The position numbers and the translations under genes were made by a program. A stretch of 64,000 nucleotides of DNA from Beta vulgaris subsp. vulgaris (lineage: Eukaryota; Streptophyta; Magnoliopsida; Caryophyllales; Amaranthaceae). The stretch lies in contig NC_079210.1 of NCBI RefSeq assembly GCF_026745355.1, forward strand, positions 19,263,118 through 19,327,117, written 5' to 3'. Below are positions 11,882 to 21,971 of this stretch, one piece after another. Numbering within the stretch: position 1 is the stretch's first letter; each line of letters begins with the position of its first letter. The notes under the pieces are model-generated. The model made no database searches. It had not been told where the DNA came from and was given only the letters and a program-made list of their open reading frames with translations.

Positions 11882-12410
11882 TAGAATAATAATATATGTA
11901 GTTTTTAGTTCTGTTAGAATTCTATGTAATTTAGGGTTTTATTTAAGTAAATGTTTAAATGATAAAGGAATCCTATTATGAGTAGGAGTCTAATTCCTTA
12001 TATATGAGTCTTAATAATAGTATTATCTTATATTAGGTGTGTGATTAATTAGGTTTAGGCGTGTGCTTAAGTTATCTTTAGAAGATATCTTTTATCTTTA
12101 AGCTTTCCTAGTTCTAGTAGGTTTAGGAAAATCTTGTATTATAAATAGGATTTTCGGCCATGTTAATAAAGTAGAGAAGTTTTTGAGTTTAACCTATTCC
12201 TTGTGGAATTAAAGTTTTAGGAGTGAATCCAAGTTTAAGCAGTGAATGCAAACCCTAGTTATTATCACCCTTGGTTAGGAGTTGATAATTTCATATCATT
12301 GAAATTCTTGTGCGTGAGGCATAGGTTTTTCTAATCAAATTCATTAAAGAAAACATAAAAAAACTAATCTTTCTAATCAAGAACAAAGTATAGCCTTCAA
12401 TCTCACATCA
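11874..12410 (+). repeat. 3' LTR of the nested element
   Basis: 537 bp from TGATATGATAG to TCTCACATCA. It has a TATA-like TATTATAAATAGG at about 12138-12150, which would place transcription start shortly downstream. It is the same family as the LTR copies at 51006-52535 (shared blocks GGAATCCTATTATGAGTAGG, CTTTCCTAGTTCTAGTAGG and CCTATTCCTTGTGGAATT) but diverged by substitutions and indels. Its segment 11955-12010 also resembles the satellite monomer. Confidence 0.88.
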
Positions 12411-12415
12411 AATCC

Positions 12416-12829
12416 TAGGATCACCATCCCTAAACCTTTGTTCCTCAAACTTTCGAACCAAATACTAGCATACCTAGTAATCTTCAAGTGTGCTACCTTG
12501 AAAACCTTATGTTCATCAAACCCCTTATAATCCATAAGTTTCTCGAATTGGCGAATCCATTCTTGAAGATATACAACATCTCCTTCACCAGTAAACTCCT
12601 TCAACTCCATGAGTTTGAAATCCCTATCACTCTCCATAGGATTTCTTAATGGTGTTTCTCTATTTGGACGCCCTCGACCACCTTGTTCCTCCCAATTTCT
12701 AGTTAAAGATTCCACCCTCCTATTGGTCTTTTGTATGGATTAATTCATGGAGGTAAAGATTGCATTGAAATCCCTCGTCATATTCATCATTAACTCCTGT
12801 ATTTCCTCTCGTGATATAGGAGTTCCCAT
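12416..12829 (-). pseudogene. Gag N-terminal half of the CRM-like element
   Basis: N-terminal half of Gag. The ATG at 12829 (MGTPIS) is the best start: it is in frame with the rest and follows the untranslated leader. The segment has a TAA shortly before ESLTRNWEEQGGRGRP, then the capsid start KLMELKEFTGEGD and EWIRQFEKLMDYKGFDE and FKVAHLKI, and is cut at 12415 by the nested element. After the cut only foreign residues follow. Together with 10146-10733 it makes a normal-length chromovirus Gag. Confidence 0.85.
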
Positions 12830-13239
12830 ATTCAAGAAAGCTTCGAGTACTTACCCGTAAATCAAGAAACTTCGTAATTTCTTCAAAACTCGACCAAACC
12901 TTGTGAAATTTGGACACAATGTAGCCCTATATGTTGTAATATTCCAGTTAAAATTTGGTAACCAACTTCATTGCCAAACGTTGGCAGTTTTCAATTCAAT
13001 ATCGCTTTCCTTGATTCCAGCGATTTTTGCACACCTTCAAAGAACGATCTCGAAACGATATCAATACTCATCGAAATTTTGTGAAAATTTAACACAGCAA
13101 ACTACACAAGATGTAGTCCAGTTTAGGATCAAAAATCTTTCAAAGACTCAATAAATGCTGGGAATAAGAGGACCTCAAAGTTACTGTAAATTCGGGATGA
13201 CTTCGGACTAACAAGCGTCATCCTGGGATCTTGGGCAAA
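12830..13239 (-). other. Untranslated leader of the CRM-like element
   Basis: About 410 bp between the primer-binding site and the gag start. Short open frames occur but show no recognisable motif. This is the usual place for the packaging signal, which cannot be identified from sequence alone. Confidence 0.6.
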
Positions 13240-13251
13240 GTTCTGATACCA
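13240..13251 (-). promoter_or_regulatory. Primer-binding site (initiator Met-tRNA) of the CRM-like element
   Basis: On the minus strand this reads TGGTATCAGAAC, one base from the TGGTATCAGAGC that pairs with the 3' end of plant initiator Met-tRNA. Two bases separate it from the 5' LTR. It fixes orientation and LTR boundary. Confidence 0.9.
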
Positions 13252-13253
13252 CT

Positions 13254-13844
13254 TGATGTGGAACTTGATGTTCGAGATGGATATGGAGGTTTCTTGGTTA
13301 AAAAAGAACTTTTATGGAATGTGTTTGAAGTTGTAGATGGATAGAATCTTGGAGGCAACGACTTCAAGTTTGGAACAAAGGCAACGACTTTGAACCACTA
13401 GTCAAGCTAGTCTCTAAACTTTCTCTCAAGTATTCTTAGAAATACTCCCAATGATTATTGTTTCATTGATTAACAACATACAATACTCATCATAATCTCC
13501 AATACAATACATGCGCTTATATATGACCAGCCATGTACTAACAATCCACTTTAACTAACTCCAACTGACTCTAACAAATCGCCCAACTACATAGCAATAT
13601 AATTAAAACATAAAAGTACTCCTAGAGTATTTACATAAGATCCAACTACTCTATCCCCACCCAAGTAATACCAGCATTACTTGGCCCATGTCCAAGTGAC
13701 AACCCAAATTCCAATACGCTGTAGTCTCCCATATCGCATTCTTCTTTAGTTGTATGGACAGTGGTTAGCACTGTGTATGGCACTGTCTTATTACCAAACG
13801 CCTTACCACTTCTAGTAACACTTGGCGCCTCATGATCCGTACCA
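13254..13844 (-). repeat. 5' LTR of the CRM-like element
   Basis: 591-bp copy of the repeat at 7585-8145. On the plus strand it runs TGATGTGGAAC to GATCCGTACCA and is followed by the target duplication TAAAG and then satellite sequence. It contains about 30 bp (around the TCTAAACTTTCTCTC block) missing in the other copy. Confidence 0.93.
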
Positions 13845-13849
13845 TAAAG

Positions 13850-16800
13850 ATCGAATCTTTCAACACGTACAAGTGAATTCGGGTGTTTTGAGACTTGTTA
13901 TTGATTTTACTATCCACAAACACATCATTTGCTTAATAATTCTTTTTTTAGTTGTTGAATGATATAGGGGTCCTATTATGTTTGTGAGTCTAATTCCCTT
14001 AAATCAGGTGTGTGTGTATTTTAATTTAATAATTCGAGTGCATAATATACAAATTTAGGTTTGTGTGCATCTCCTAAAAGATGTTAATGAAAGATCCTCT
14101 AGTTATCAAGCTAACAACAAAGCCTATTCAATATTAAGATTCAATCTTTATCCCTAATTTCATATAAAGATCGAATCTTTCAACAAGTACAAGTGAATTC
14201 GGGTGTTTTGACACTTGTTATTGATTTTACTATCCACAAACACATCAATTGCTTTATAATTCTTTTATTGAGTTGTTCAATGATATAGGGGTCCTATTAT
14301 GGTTGTGAGTCTAATTCCCTTAAATCAGGTGTGTGTACATTTAATTTAATAATTCGAGTGCATTACATTGAATATACAAATTGAGGTTTGTGTGCATCTC
14401 CTGATAGATGTTAATGAGAGATCCTCTAGTTCTCGAGCAAACAACAAAGCTTACTCAATATAAAGATTCAATCTTTATGCCATATTTCATATAAAGATCA
14501 AATCTTTCAACAAGTACAAGTAAGATTCAGGTGTTTTAAGACTTATTATTGATTTTACTATCCACAAACACATCATTTCCTTTATAATTCTTTTTTTTAG
14601 TTGTTGAATGATATAGGGTTCCTATTATGTTTGTGAGTCTAATTCCCTTAAATCATTTGAGTCTTGCTAATTATTTTGGTTTACTTTGGAGTAATTTATA
14701 TCAAACGTTGATGTGTGATACAGTTCTCATGAAGGCTAATTTGTAAAGTTGTTAGAAGTCCTACCTTTGATGAGACTATTCATATCTTTGTTTAGGCGTG
14801 GCTATGCTTGTTTACAATAGCTAGGAGTCTATGCTATTTATCTTCTTAGTAGTTGTGTAATATATTTATGCACATTCTATCAGTAATAAAACCAGGTGTG
14901 TGTGTGTATTTTAATTTAATAATTCGAGTGCATTGCATTGAATTTGCAAATTGAGGTTTGTGTGCATCTCCTAATAGATGTTAATGAGAGACCCTCTAGT
15001 TCTCGAGCTAACAACAACGCCTATTACAGATAAAGATTTTTATTCCCTATTTCATATAAACATTGAATCTTTCAACAAGTACAAGTGAATTTGGGTGTCT
15101 TGAGACTTGTTATTGATTTTACTATCAACAAACACATCATTTGCTTTATAATTATTTTTTTAGTTGTTGAATGATATAGGGGTCCTACTATGTTTTTGAG
15201 TCTAATTCCCTTAAATCAGGTGTGTGTATTTTAATTTAATAATTCGAGTGCATTGCATTAAATATGCAAATTGCGATTTATGGGCATCTCCTATTACATG
15301 TTTATGAGAGATCCTCTAGTTCTCGAGCTAACAACAAAGCCTATTCAATATCAAGATTCAATCTTTATGCCCTATTTCATATAAAGATCGAATCTTTCAA
15401 CAAGTACAAGTAAGATTTAGGTGTTTTGAGACTTATTATTGATTTTACTATCCACAAACACATCATTTGCTTTATAATTATTATTTTTAGTTGTTGAATG
15501 ATATAGGGGTCCTATTATGTTTGTGAGTCTAATTCCCTTAAATCAGGTATGTGTGTGTATTTTAATTTAATAATTCGAGTGCATTGCATTAAATATGCAA
15601 ATTGAGATTTGTGGGCATCTCCTAATAGATGTTAATGAGAGATCCTCTAGTTCTCGAGCTAACAACAAAGCCTAATCAATATAAAGATTCAATCTTTATG
15701 CCATATTTCATATAAGGATCGAATCTTTCAACAAGTACAAGTAAGATTCAGGTGTTTGAGACTTATTATTGATTTTACTATCCACAAGCACATCATTTCC
15801 TTTATAATTATTTTTTTTAGTTGTTGAATGATATAGGGGTCCTATTATGTTTGTGAGTCTAAATCCCTTAAATCAGGTGTTTGTGTGTATTTTAATTTAT
15901 TAATTCGAGTGCATTGCATTGAATATACAAATTCAGGTATGTGTGCACCTCCTAATAGATGTTAATGAGAGATCCTCTAGTTCTCGAGCTAACAACAGAA
16001 CATATTCAATATAAAGATTCAATCTTTATGCCCTATTTCATATAAAGATCGAATCTTTCAACAAGTACAAGAGAATTCGGGTGTTTTGAGACTTGTTATT
16101 GATTTTACTATCCACAAACACATCATTTTCTTTATAATTCTTTTTTTTAGTTGTTGAATGATATATGGGTCCTATTATGTTTGTGATTCTAATTCCCTTA
16201 AATCAGGTGTGTGTGTATTTTAATTTAATAATTCGATTGCATAATATACAAATTTAGGTTTGTGTGCATCTCCTAAAAGATGTTAATGAAAGATCCTCTA
16301 GTTCTCAAGCTAACAACAAAGCCTATTCAATATTAAGATTCAATCTTTATGCCCTATTTCATATAAAGATCGAATCTTTCAACAAGTACAAGTGAATTCG
16401 GGTGTTTTGACACTTGTTATTGATTTTATTATCCACAAACACATCATTTGCTTTATAATTCTTTTTTTTAGTTGTTGAATGATATAGGGTCCTATTATGG
16501 TTGTGAGTCTAAATCCCTTAAATCAGGTGTGTGTACATTTAATTTAAAAATTGGAGTGCATTACATTGAATATACAAATTGAGGTTTGTGTGCATCTCCT
16601 AATAGATGTTAATGAGAGATCCTTTAGTTCTCGAGCTTACAACAAAGCTTACTCAATATAAAGATTCAATCTTTATGCCCTATTTCATATAAAGATCGAA
16701 TCTTTCAACAAGTACAAGTAAGATTCAGGTGTTTTAAGACTTATTATTGATTTTACTATCCACAAACACATCATTTCCTTTACAATTCTTTTTTTTAGTT

Positions 16801-16945
16801 GTTGAATGATATAGGGTTCCAATTATGTTTGTGAGTCTAATTCCCTTAAATCATTTAGGTCTTGCTAATTATTTTGGTTTACTTTGGACTAATTTCTATC
16901 AAAGGTTGATGTGTGATACAGTTCTCATGAAGGCTAATTTGTAAA
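13850..16945 (+). repeat. Satellite array, block B
   Basis: Continuation of the same satellite after the CRM-like insertion, in phase with block A. It has a long monomer near 14650-14890 and another beginning near 16850, which is cut by the CACTA end. The segment 13960-14780 is repeated at about 16160-16940 with an offset near 2198 bp (markers ATGAAAGATCCTCTAG and GTGTGTACATTTAATT). Confidence 0.96.
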
Positions 16946-16965
16946 CACTAGTAGAATAATTGCTT

Positions 16966-17234
16966 ATTGCTGCGGTGATATTGTTGCGGTTTTACCCATA
17001 CGCAGCAATATATCACGTAAAAAGAAAAGAAAAAATATAAAATGACCATATTGCTGCGGCTTCGACCGAAAACCGCAGCAATATGGTTTCAACATAAATT
17101 TTTTAATTTTTTTTTACTATTTGACTAAACATATTGCTGCGGTTTCTGACAAAAACCGCAGCAATATATTAAAATAATGTTAAAAAATATTATCTGAACC
17201 TATTGCTGCGATGCCTACAAAAAACCGCAGCAAT
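16966..17234. repeat. Subterminal inverted repeats of the CACTA end
   Basis: Several copies of ATTGCTGCGG (16966, 17050, 17133, with variants near 16980 and 17202) are paired with CCGCAGCAAT (17073, 17157, 17225, variant near 17000). Each pair forms a stem of about 10 bp, spaced about 75-90 bp apart. In CACTA elements such subterminal motifs are transposase-binding sites. Confidence 0.75.
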
Positions 17235-17249
17235 AGGATTTTAAAATGA

Positions 17250-18031
17250 ATATATTAAAATCTAGGGTTTGCACGCCACTTCCTATTCATTTAGTTTCAC
17301 GCCTCCCACCTCTCTCTAGTTTCACGCCTAAGTCCTAACTCCCTATCCTTCTCTCTTCCTCTTCACGTTTCACGCTCATTCCTTACTCTCTCTCCTCCTC
17401 TCTTCCTCTCCTCGCCTCATCTTCTCTCTTCCTCTCAATCCTTCGCCGGTCGACCGTGCGAATCGAATTCAACGACCGTGCGGTTCTTCTTCACGGTTTC
17501 ACGCTGATGTGGCACCGGTTGGTTTCTCGCAGTTCCTGACAATCATCTTCTCTCTCCTCCCGACGCTCTGTCACCCAAGCCGCCCCAGCTGGTTCGGACC
17601 ACGCCACGCCACGCCGGCTGCGGCTAAAATCAACGGTTTCTTTGCTGCATGATAAATGGCTGGTTCATTTTTTTGTTGTAATTGCTGCGTGAGATTCGAG
17701 GGTCTACGCGAGATTCGAGGGTCTGCTGCGAGAGATTAGACGGTTTCTTTGAATGTTAGATATAAGATTTCAACATGTTAGTTTTGTTTTCATTTTGTTT
17801 GGATTCGTTTTCTAATGTTATTATTTTTTAATAAATTATTGTAAATTATTATCTTCTCCTAATGTTTTCACAATATACTACTATTCTACAACTCTTTATT
17901 GTCAAAGTTAGACGAATTAGAATTCCCGTTCTTGTACTTGGTTGATATTTTAGAAATTTGAATATTGTTAAAATACTTGTTGTTGAAATACCGTATAGTT
18001 TAGATATTTTTTTTATTTTTTTGAAATAATA
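17250..18031. other. Non-coding part of the CACTA remnant
   Basis: A CT-rich stretch with repeated CTCTCTTCCTCT and TTTCACGC motifs, then a GC-rich patch (17570-17640) and a doubled GAGATTCGAGGGTCT near 17690-17720, ending AT-rich. It resembles the 5' leader of a plant transcript, but I find no reading frame with a recognisable product. Confidence 0.45.
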
Positions 18032-20792
18032 CATTGCATTGAATATACAAATTGAGGTTTGTGTGCATCTCCTAAAAGATGTTAATGAGAGATCATCTAG
18101 TGCTCGAACTAACAACAAAGCCTATTCAAATAAAGATTCAATCTTTATCCCCTATTTCATATAAATATCGAATCTTTCAACAAGTACATGTGAGATTCAG
18201 GTGTTTTGAGACTTGTTATTGATTTTACTATCCACAAACACATCTTTTGCTTTATAATTCTTTTTTTTAGTTGTTGAATGATATAGGGGTCCTATTATGT
18301 TTGTGAGTCTAATTCCCCTAAATCAGGTGTGTGTGTGTGTGTGTATTTTAATTTAATAAGTTGAGTGCATTGCATTCAATATACAAATTGAGGTTTGTGT
18401 GCATTTCCTAAAAGATGTTAATGAGAGATCCTCTAGTTCTCGAGCTAGCAACAAAGCCTATTCAATATAAAGATTCAATCTTTATGCCATATTTCATATA
18501 AAGATCGAATCTTTCAACAAGTACAAGTGAGATTCGGGTGTTTTGAAACTTGTTATTGATTTTACTATCCACAAACACATCATTTCCTTTATAATTCTTT
18601 TTGCTAGTTGTTGAATAATATAGGGGTCCTATTATGTTTGTGAATCTAATTCCCTTAAATCATGTAGGCGTGTATTTTATTTTAATAATTCGAGCGCATA
18701 ATACACAAATTGAGGTTTGTGTGCATCTCCTAAAAGATGTTAATGAGAGATCCTCTAGTTCTCAAGCTAACAACAAAGCCTATTCAAAATAAAGATTGAA
18801 TCTTTATCCCCTATTTCATATAAAGATCAAATCCTTCAACAAGTACAAGTGAATTCGGGTGTTTTGAGACTTCTTATTGATTTTACTATCCAAAAAGACA
18901 TCATTTGCTTTATAATTTTTTTTTGAGTTGTTGAATGATATAGGGTTCCTATTATGTTTGTGAGTCTAATTCCCTTAAATCAGGTTGTGTATTTTAATTT
19001 AATAATTCGAGTGCATTGCATTAAATATGCAAATTGAGATTTGTGGGCATCTCCTAATAGATGTTAATGAGAGATCCTCTAGTTCTCGAGCTCACAACAA
19101 AGCCTATTCAAAATAAAGATTTAATATTTATGCCCTATTTCATATAAAGATCGAATCTTTCAACAAGTACAAGTAAGATTCAGTTGTTGATTTTACTATC
19201 CATAAACACATCATTTCCTTTATAATTATTTTTTTTAGTTGTTGAATGATATATGGGTCCTATTATTTTTGTGAGTCTAATTCCCTTAAATCAGGTGTGT
19301 GTGAGTATTTTAATTTAATAATTCGAGTGCATTGCATTGAATATACAAATTTAGGTTTGTGTGCATCTCCTAATAGATATTAATGAGAGATCCTCTAGTT
19401 CTCGAGCTAACAACAAAGCCTATTCAATATAAAGATTCAATCTTTACGCCCTAGTTCATATAAAGATCAAAATCTTTCAACAAGTACATGTGAGATTCGG
19501 GTGTTTTGGGACTTGTTATTGATTTTACTATCCCCAAACACACCATTTGCTTTATAATTCTTTTTTTTAGTTGTTGAATGATATAGGGTTCCTATTTTGT
19601 TTGTGAGTCTGATTTCCTTAAATCAGGTAAGTGTATTTTAATTTAATAATTCGAGAGCATTGCATTAAATATACAAATTGAGGTTTGTGTGCATATCCTA
19701 ATAAAGGTTAATGAGAGATCCTCTAGTTCTCGAGCTAACAACAGAACTTATTCAATATAAAGATTCAATCTTTATGCCCTATTTCATATAAAGATCGAAT
19801 CTTTCAACAAGTACAAGTGAATTCGGGTGTTTTGAGACTTGTTATTGATTTTACTATCCACAAACACATCATTTTCTTAATCATTCTTTTTTTTAGTTGT
19901 TGAATGATATAGGGGTCCTATTATGTTTGTGAGTCTAATTCCCGTAAATCAGGTGTGTGTTTATTTTAATTTAATAATTCGAGTGCATAATATACAAATT
20001 AAGGTTTGTGTGCATCTCCTATAAGATGTTAATGAGAGATCCTCTATTTCTCGAGCTAACAACAATGCCTATTCAATATAAAGATTGAATCTTTATCCCC
20101 TATTATATATAAAGATCGAATCTTTCAACAAGTACATGTGAATTCGGGTGTTTTGAGACTTGTTATTGATTTTACTATCCACAAAGATATCATTTGCTTT
20201 ATAATTCTTTTTTTTAGTTGTTGAATGATATAGGGGTCCTATTATGTTTGTGAGTTTAATTCCCTTAAATTTTTTGAGTCTTGCCAATTGTTTTGGTTTA
20301 CATTGGAGTAATTTCTATCATAGGTTGATGTGTGATACAGTTCTCATGAAGGCTAATTTGTTAAGTTGTTTGAAGTCCTACCTTTGATGAGACTATTCAG
20401 ATCTTTGTTTTGGCGTGGCTTTGCTTGTTAACAATAGCTAGGAGTCTATGTCATTTATCTTCTTAGTAGTTGTGTAATATATTTATGCATGTTCTATCAG
20501 TAATAAAATCAGGTGTGTGTGTGTATTTTAATTTAATAATTCGAGTGCATTGCATTGAATATACAAATTGAGGTTTGTGTGCATCTCCTAATAGATGTTA
20601 ATGAGAGACCATCTAGTTCTCGAGCTAACAATAACGCCTATTCAATATAAAGATTCAATCCTTGTTCCCTATTTCATATAAACATCGAATCTTTCAACAA
20701 GTACAAGTGAATTCGGGTGTTTTGAGACTTGTTATTGATTTTACTATCCACAAACACATCATTTCCTTTATAATTCTTTTTTTTAATTTTTG
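18032..20792 (+). repeat. Satellite array, block C
   Basis: Satellite monomers resume within the conserved block CATTGCATTGAATATAC. They are mostly short monomers, with a long one near 20270-20510. The end is set by the LINE insertion in the T-tract/GTTGAATGA part of a monomer. Confidence 0.96.
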
Positions 20793-20796
20793 AATG

Positions 20797-21812
20797 AAAT
20801 ATATAGATATTATCAAGGATATGTATGAGGGGGCAACTACGAGTGTGCGGACTACGGTGGGGAGGATAAAAGAGTTTCCTATTACGATCGGAGTGCAACA
20901 AGGTTCTCCACTTAGTCATTTTCTATTTGCTCTAGTCATGGACCAAACAACGAGGTCAGTTCAAGATGATATACCATGGTGTATGATGTTTGTGGATGAT
21001 ATTGTGTTGATTGATGAGACAAAGGAAGGTGTTGAGAGTAAGTTGGAATTGTGGAGGCATACATTAGAAGCCCGTGGTTTTAGATTGAGCAGAAGTAAGA
21101 CGAAGTATATGGAGTGCAAGTTCAGTGGGGTTACAAGCAGCGAGGCGGGGGCGGTCACTTTGTATAGCAAAGTGGTTCAAGGATCGAACGTCTTCCGTTA
21201 CCTAGGATCCATTCTCCAAGAGGATGGAGAACTGGATGGAGACGTGGCGCATAGAATTAACGCGGTTTGGTTATAGTGGAAATGTGCCACCGGATTCCTT
21301 TGTGATTCCGGCCCCAAAGATTGAAGGGAAAGTTCTATCGCACTGCAATTAGGCCTGCTTTGTTATATGCCACCGAATGTTGGGCGGTGAAACAATGCCA
21401 CGTTCATAAGATGAACGTGGCGGAGATGCGTATGTTGCGGTGGATGTGTGGCCACACAAGGAAGGACCGATTAAGAAATGAAGTGATCCGGGAAAAAGTT
21501 GGAGTTGCATCCATTGAAGAAAAGATGAGGGAGAATCGGTTAAGATGGTTTGGTCATGTGAAAAGGAGATCAGGAGATTCACCGGTGAGAAGAATTGAAG
21601 AGTGGAGGAGTAATCAAATTGTAAAGGGTAGGGGAAGACCTAAGATGACTTGGCTGAAGGTAATTGAAAGTGATATGAGGTTACTTGGGATTGAGGAGAG
21701 CATGACGTTGGATAGAAGTGGGTGGAGGGGTAGTATCTATGTGGAGGAAAGGGTCTTATTACTGCATTTATTTGCTTTTCTCAATTGTGTTGGTATTAAA
21801 ACCTTTTGCTGA
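20797..21812 (+). pseudogene. Reverse transcriptase C-terminal fragment (RTE LINE)
   Basis: LINE reverse transcriptase from the fingers/palm region to the C-terminus. It shows GVQQGSPLSHFLFALVMD, then FVDDIVLID, where the usual catalytic motif in plant RTEs is FADDI, and the thumb-side FRYLGSILQEDGELD. After a TAG in VWL the frame shifts near 21317 and continues with GKFYRTAIRPALLYATECWA, EMRMLRWMCGHTRKD and RENRLRWFGHVKRR, the usual plant RTE tail. The N-terminal endonuclease is missing because of 5' truncation. It is clearly dead. Confidence 0.9.
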
Positions 21813-21971
21813 AAACCTTTTCTAAACACTTTTTGGCGTAAACCTTGTTAAAAAAAAAAACTTTTATCACTCTTGACGATGCCATCTCCTCTGGTCACGA
21901 TTCCAGTTGACGATTCATGTTAGTGGACCCCAATAACCTTGGGAATAAGGCTTAGTTGTTGTCGTTGTTGT
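20798..21971 (+). mobile_element. 5'-truncated RTE-type LINE
   Basis: 1.17-kb non-LTR retrotransposon 3' end, flanked by AATGA (20793-20797 and 21972-21976). It holds the C-terminal half of the reverse transcriptase frame, a short 3' untranslated region and a TTG-rich tail (GTTGTTGTCGTTGTTG) instead of poly(A), which is typical of RTE LINEs. It interrupts the satellite within GAATGATATAGG. 5' truncation is normal for LINE insertions. Confidence 0.9.

Larger units (their letters stand above)
10739..12410 (+). mobile_element. Nested non-autonomous LTR element with U5-type ends on both sides
   Basis: 1672-bp insertion in the gag of the CRM-like element, flanked by AATCC on both sides (10734-10738 and 12411-12415). 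The right end is a full LTR (11874-12410) preceded by a purine tract. The left end is not an LTR start: it is a 51-bp inverted copy of the LTR's own 3' end (one mismatch), followed by the last 14-16 bp of an LTR, two bases and a candidate primer site. The 5-bp duplication implies that integrase used this aberrant left end. Inside are only gag relics. The LTR family is the same as at 51006-52535. I infer a member of a small gag-only family moved in trans. Confidence 0.85.
7585..13844 (-). mobile_element. CRM-like Ty3/gypsy chromovirus, internally deleted, carrying a nested insertion
   Basis: Complete LTR-to-LTR element of 6260 bp on the minus strand, inserted in the satellite and flanked by the 5-bp target duplication TAAAG (7580-7584 and 13845-13849). 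Both LTRs run TG to CA. A primer-binding site for initiator Met-tRNA and a purine tract sit at the expected places. Gag, protease and integrase lie in one reading frame broken by several stops; the reverse transcriptase core and RNase H are missing. The integrase frame runs through the purine tract into the 3' LTR, a feature I recall for the plant CRM group. The lineage call rests on this and on the integrase C-terminus; another chromovirus clade is possible. Without the nested 1672-bp element and its duplication the host is about 4.58 kb. Confidence 0.9.
16946..18031 (+). mobile_element. Truncated CACTA (En/Spm-type) transposon, one end only
   Basis: The insertion begins exactly with CACTAGTAGAATAATTG, the terminal signature of plant CACTA DNA transposons, followed by hairpin-forming subterminal repeats and then a pyrimidine-rich, GC-richer stretch (17250-17700) that looks like leader or captured sequence. 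No matching inverted end (TAGTG) and no transposase motif is present before the satellite resumes at about 18032. The satellite phase on the two sides does not match, so sequence was lost on the right. There is no 3-bp duplication to confirm a complete insertion. Confidence 0.75.

Noticed and set aside
17849..18118. 89-codon minus-strand open frame
   Set aside because: It spans the CACTA-satellite joint and half of it is satellite; no motif.
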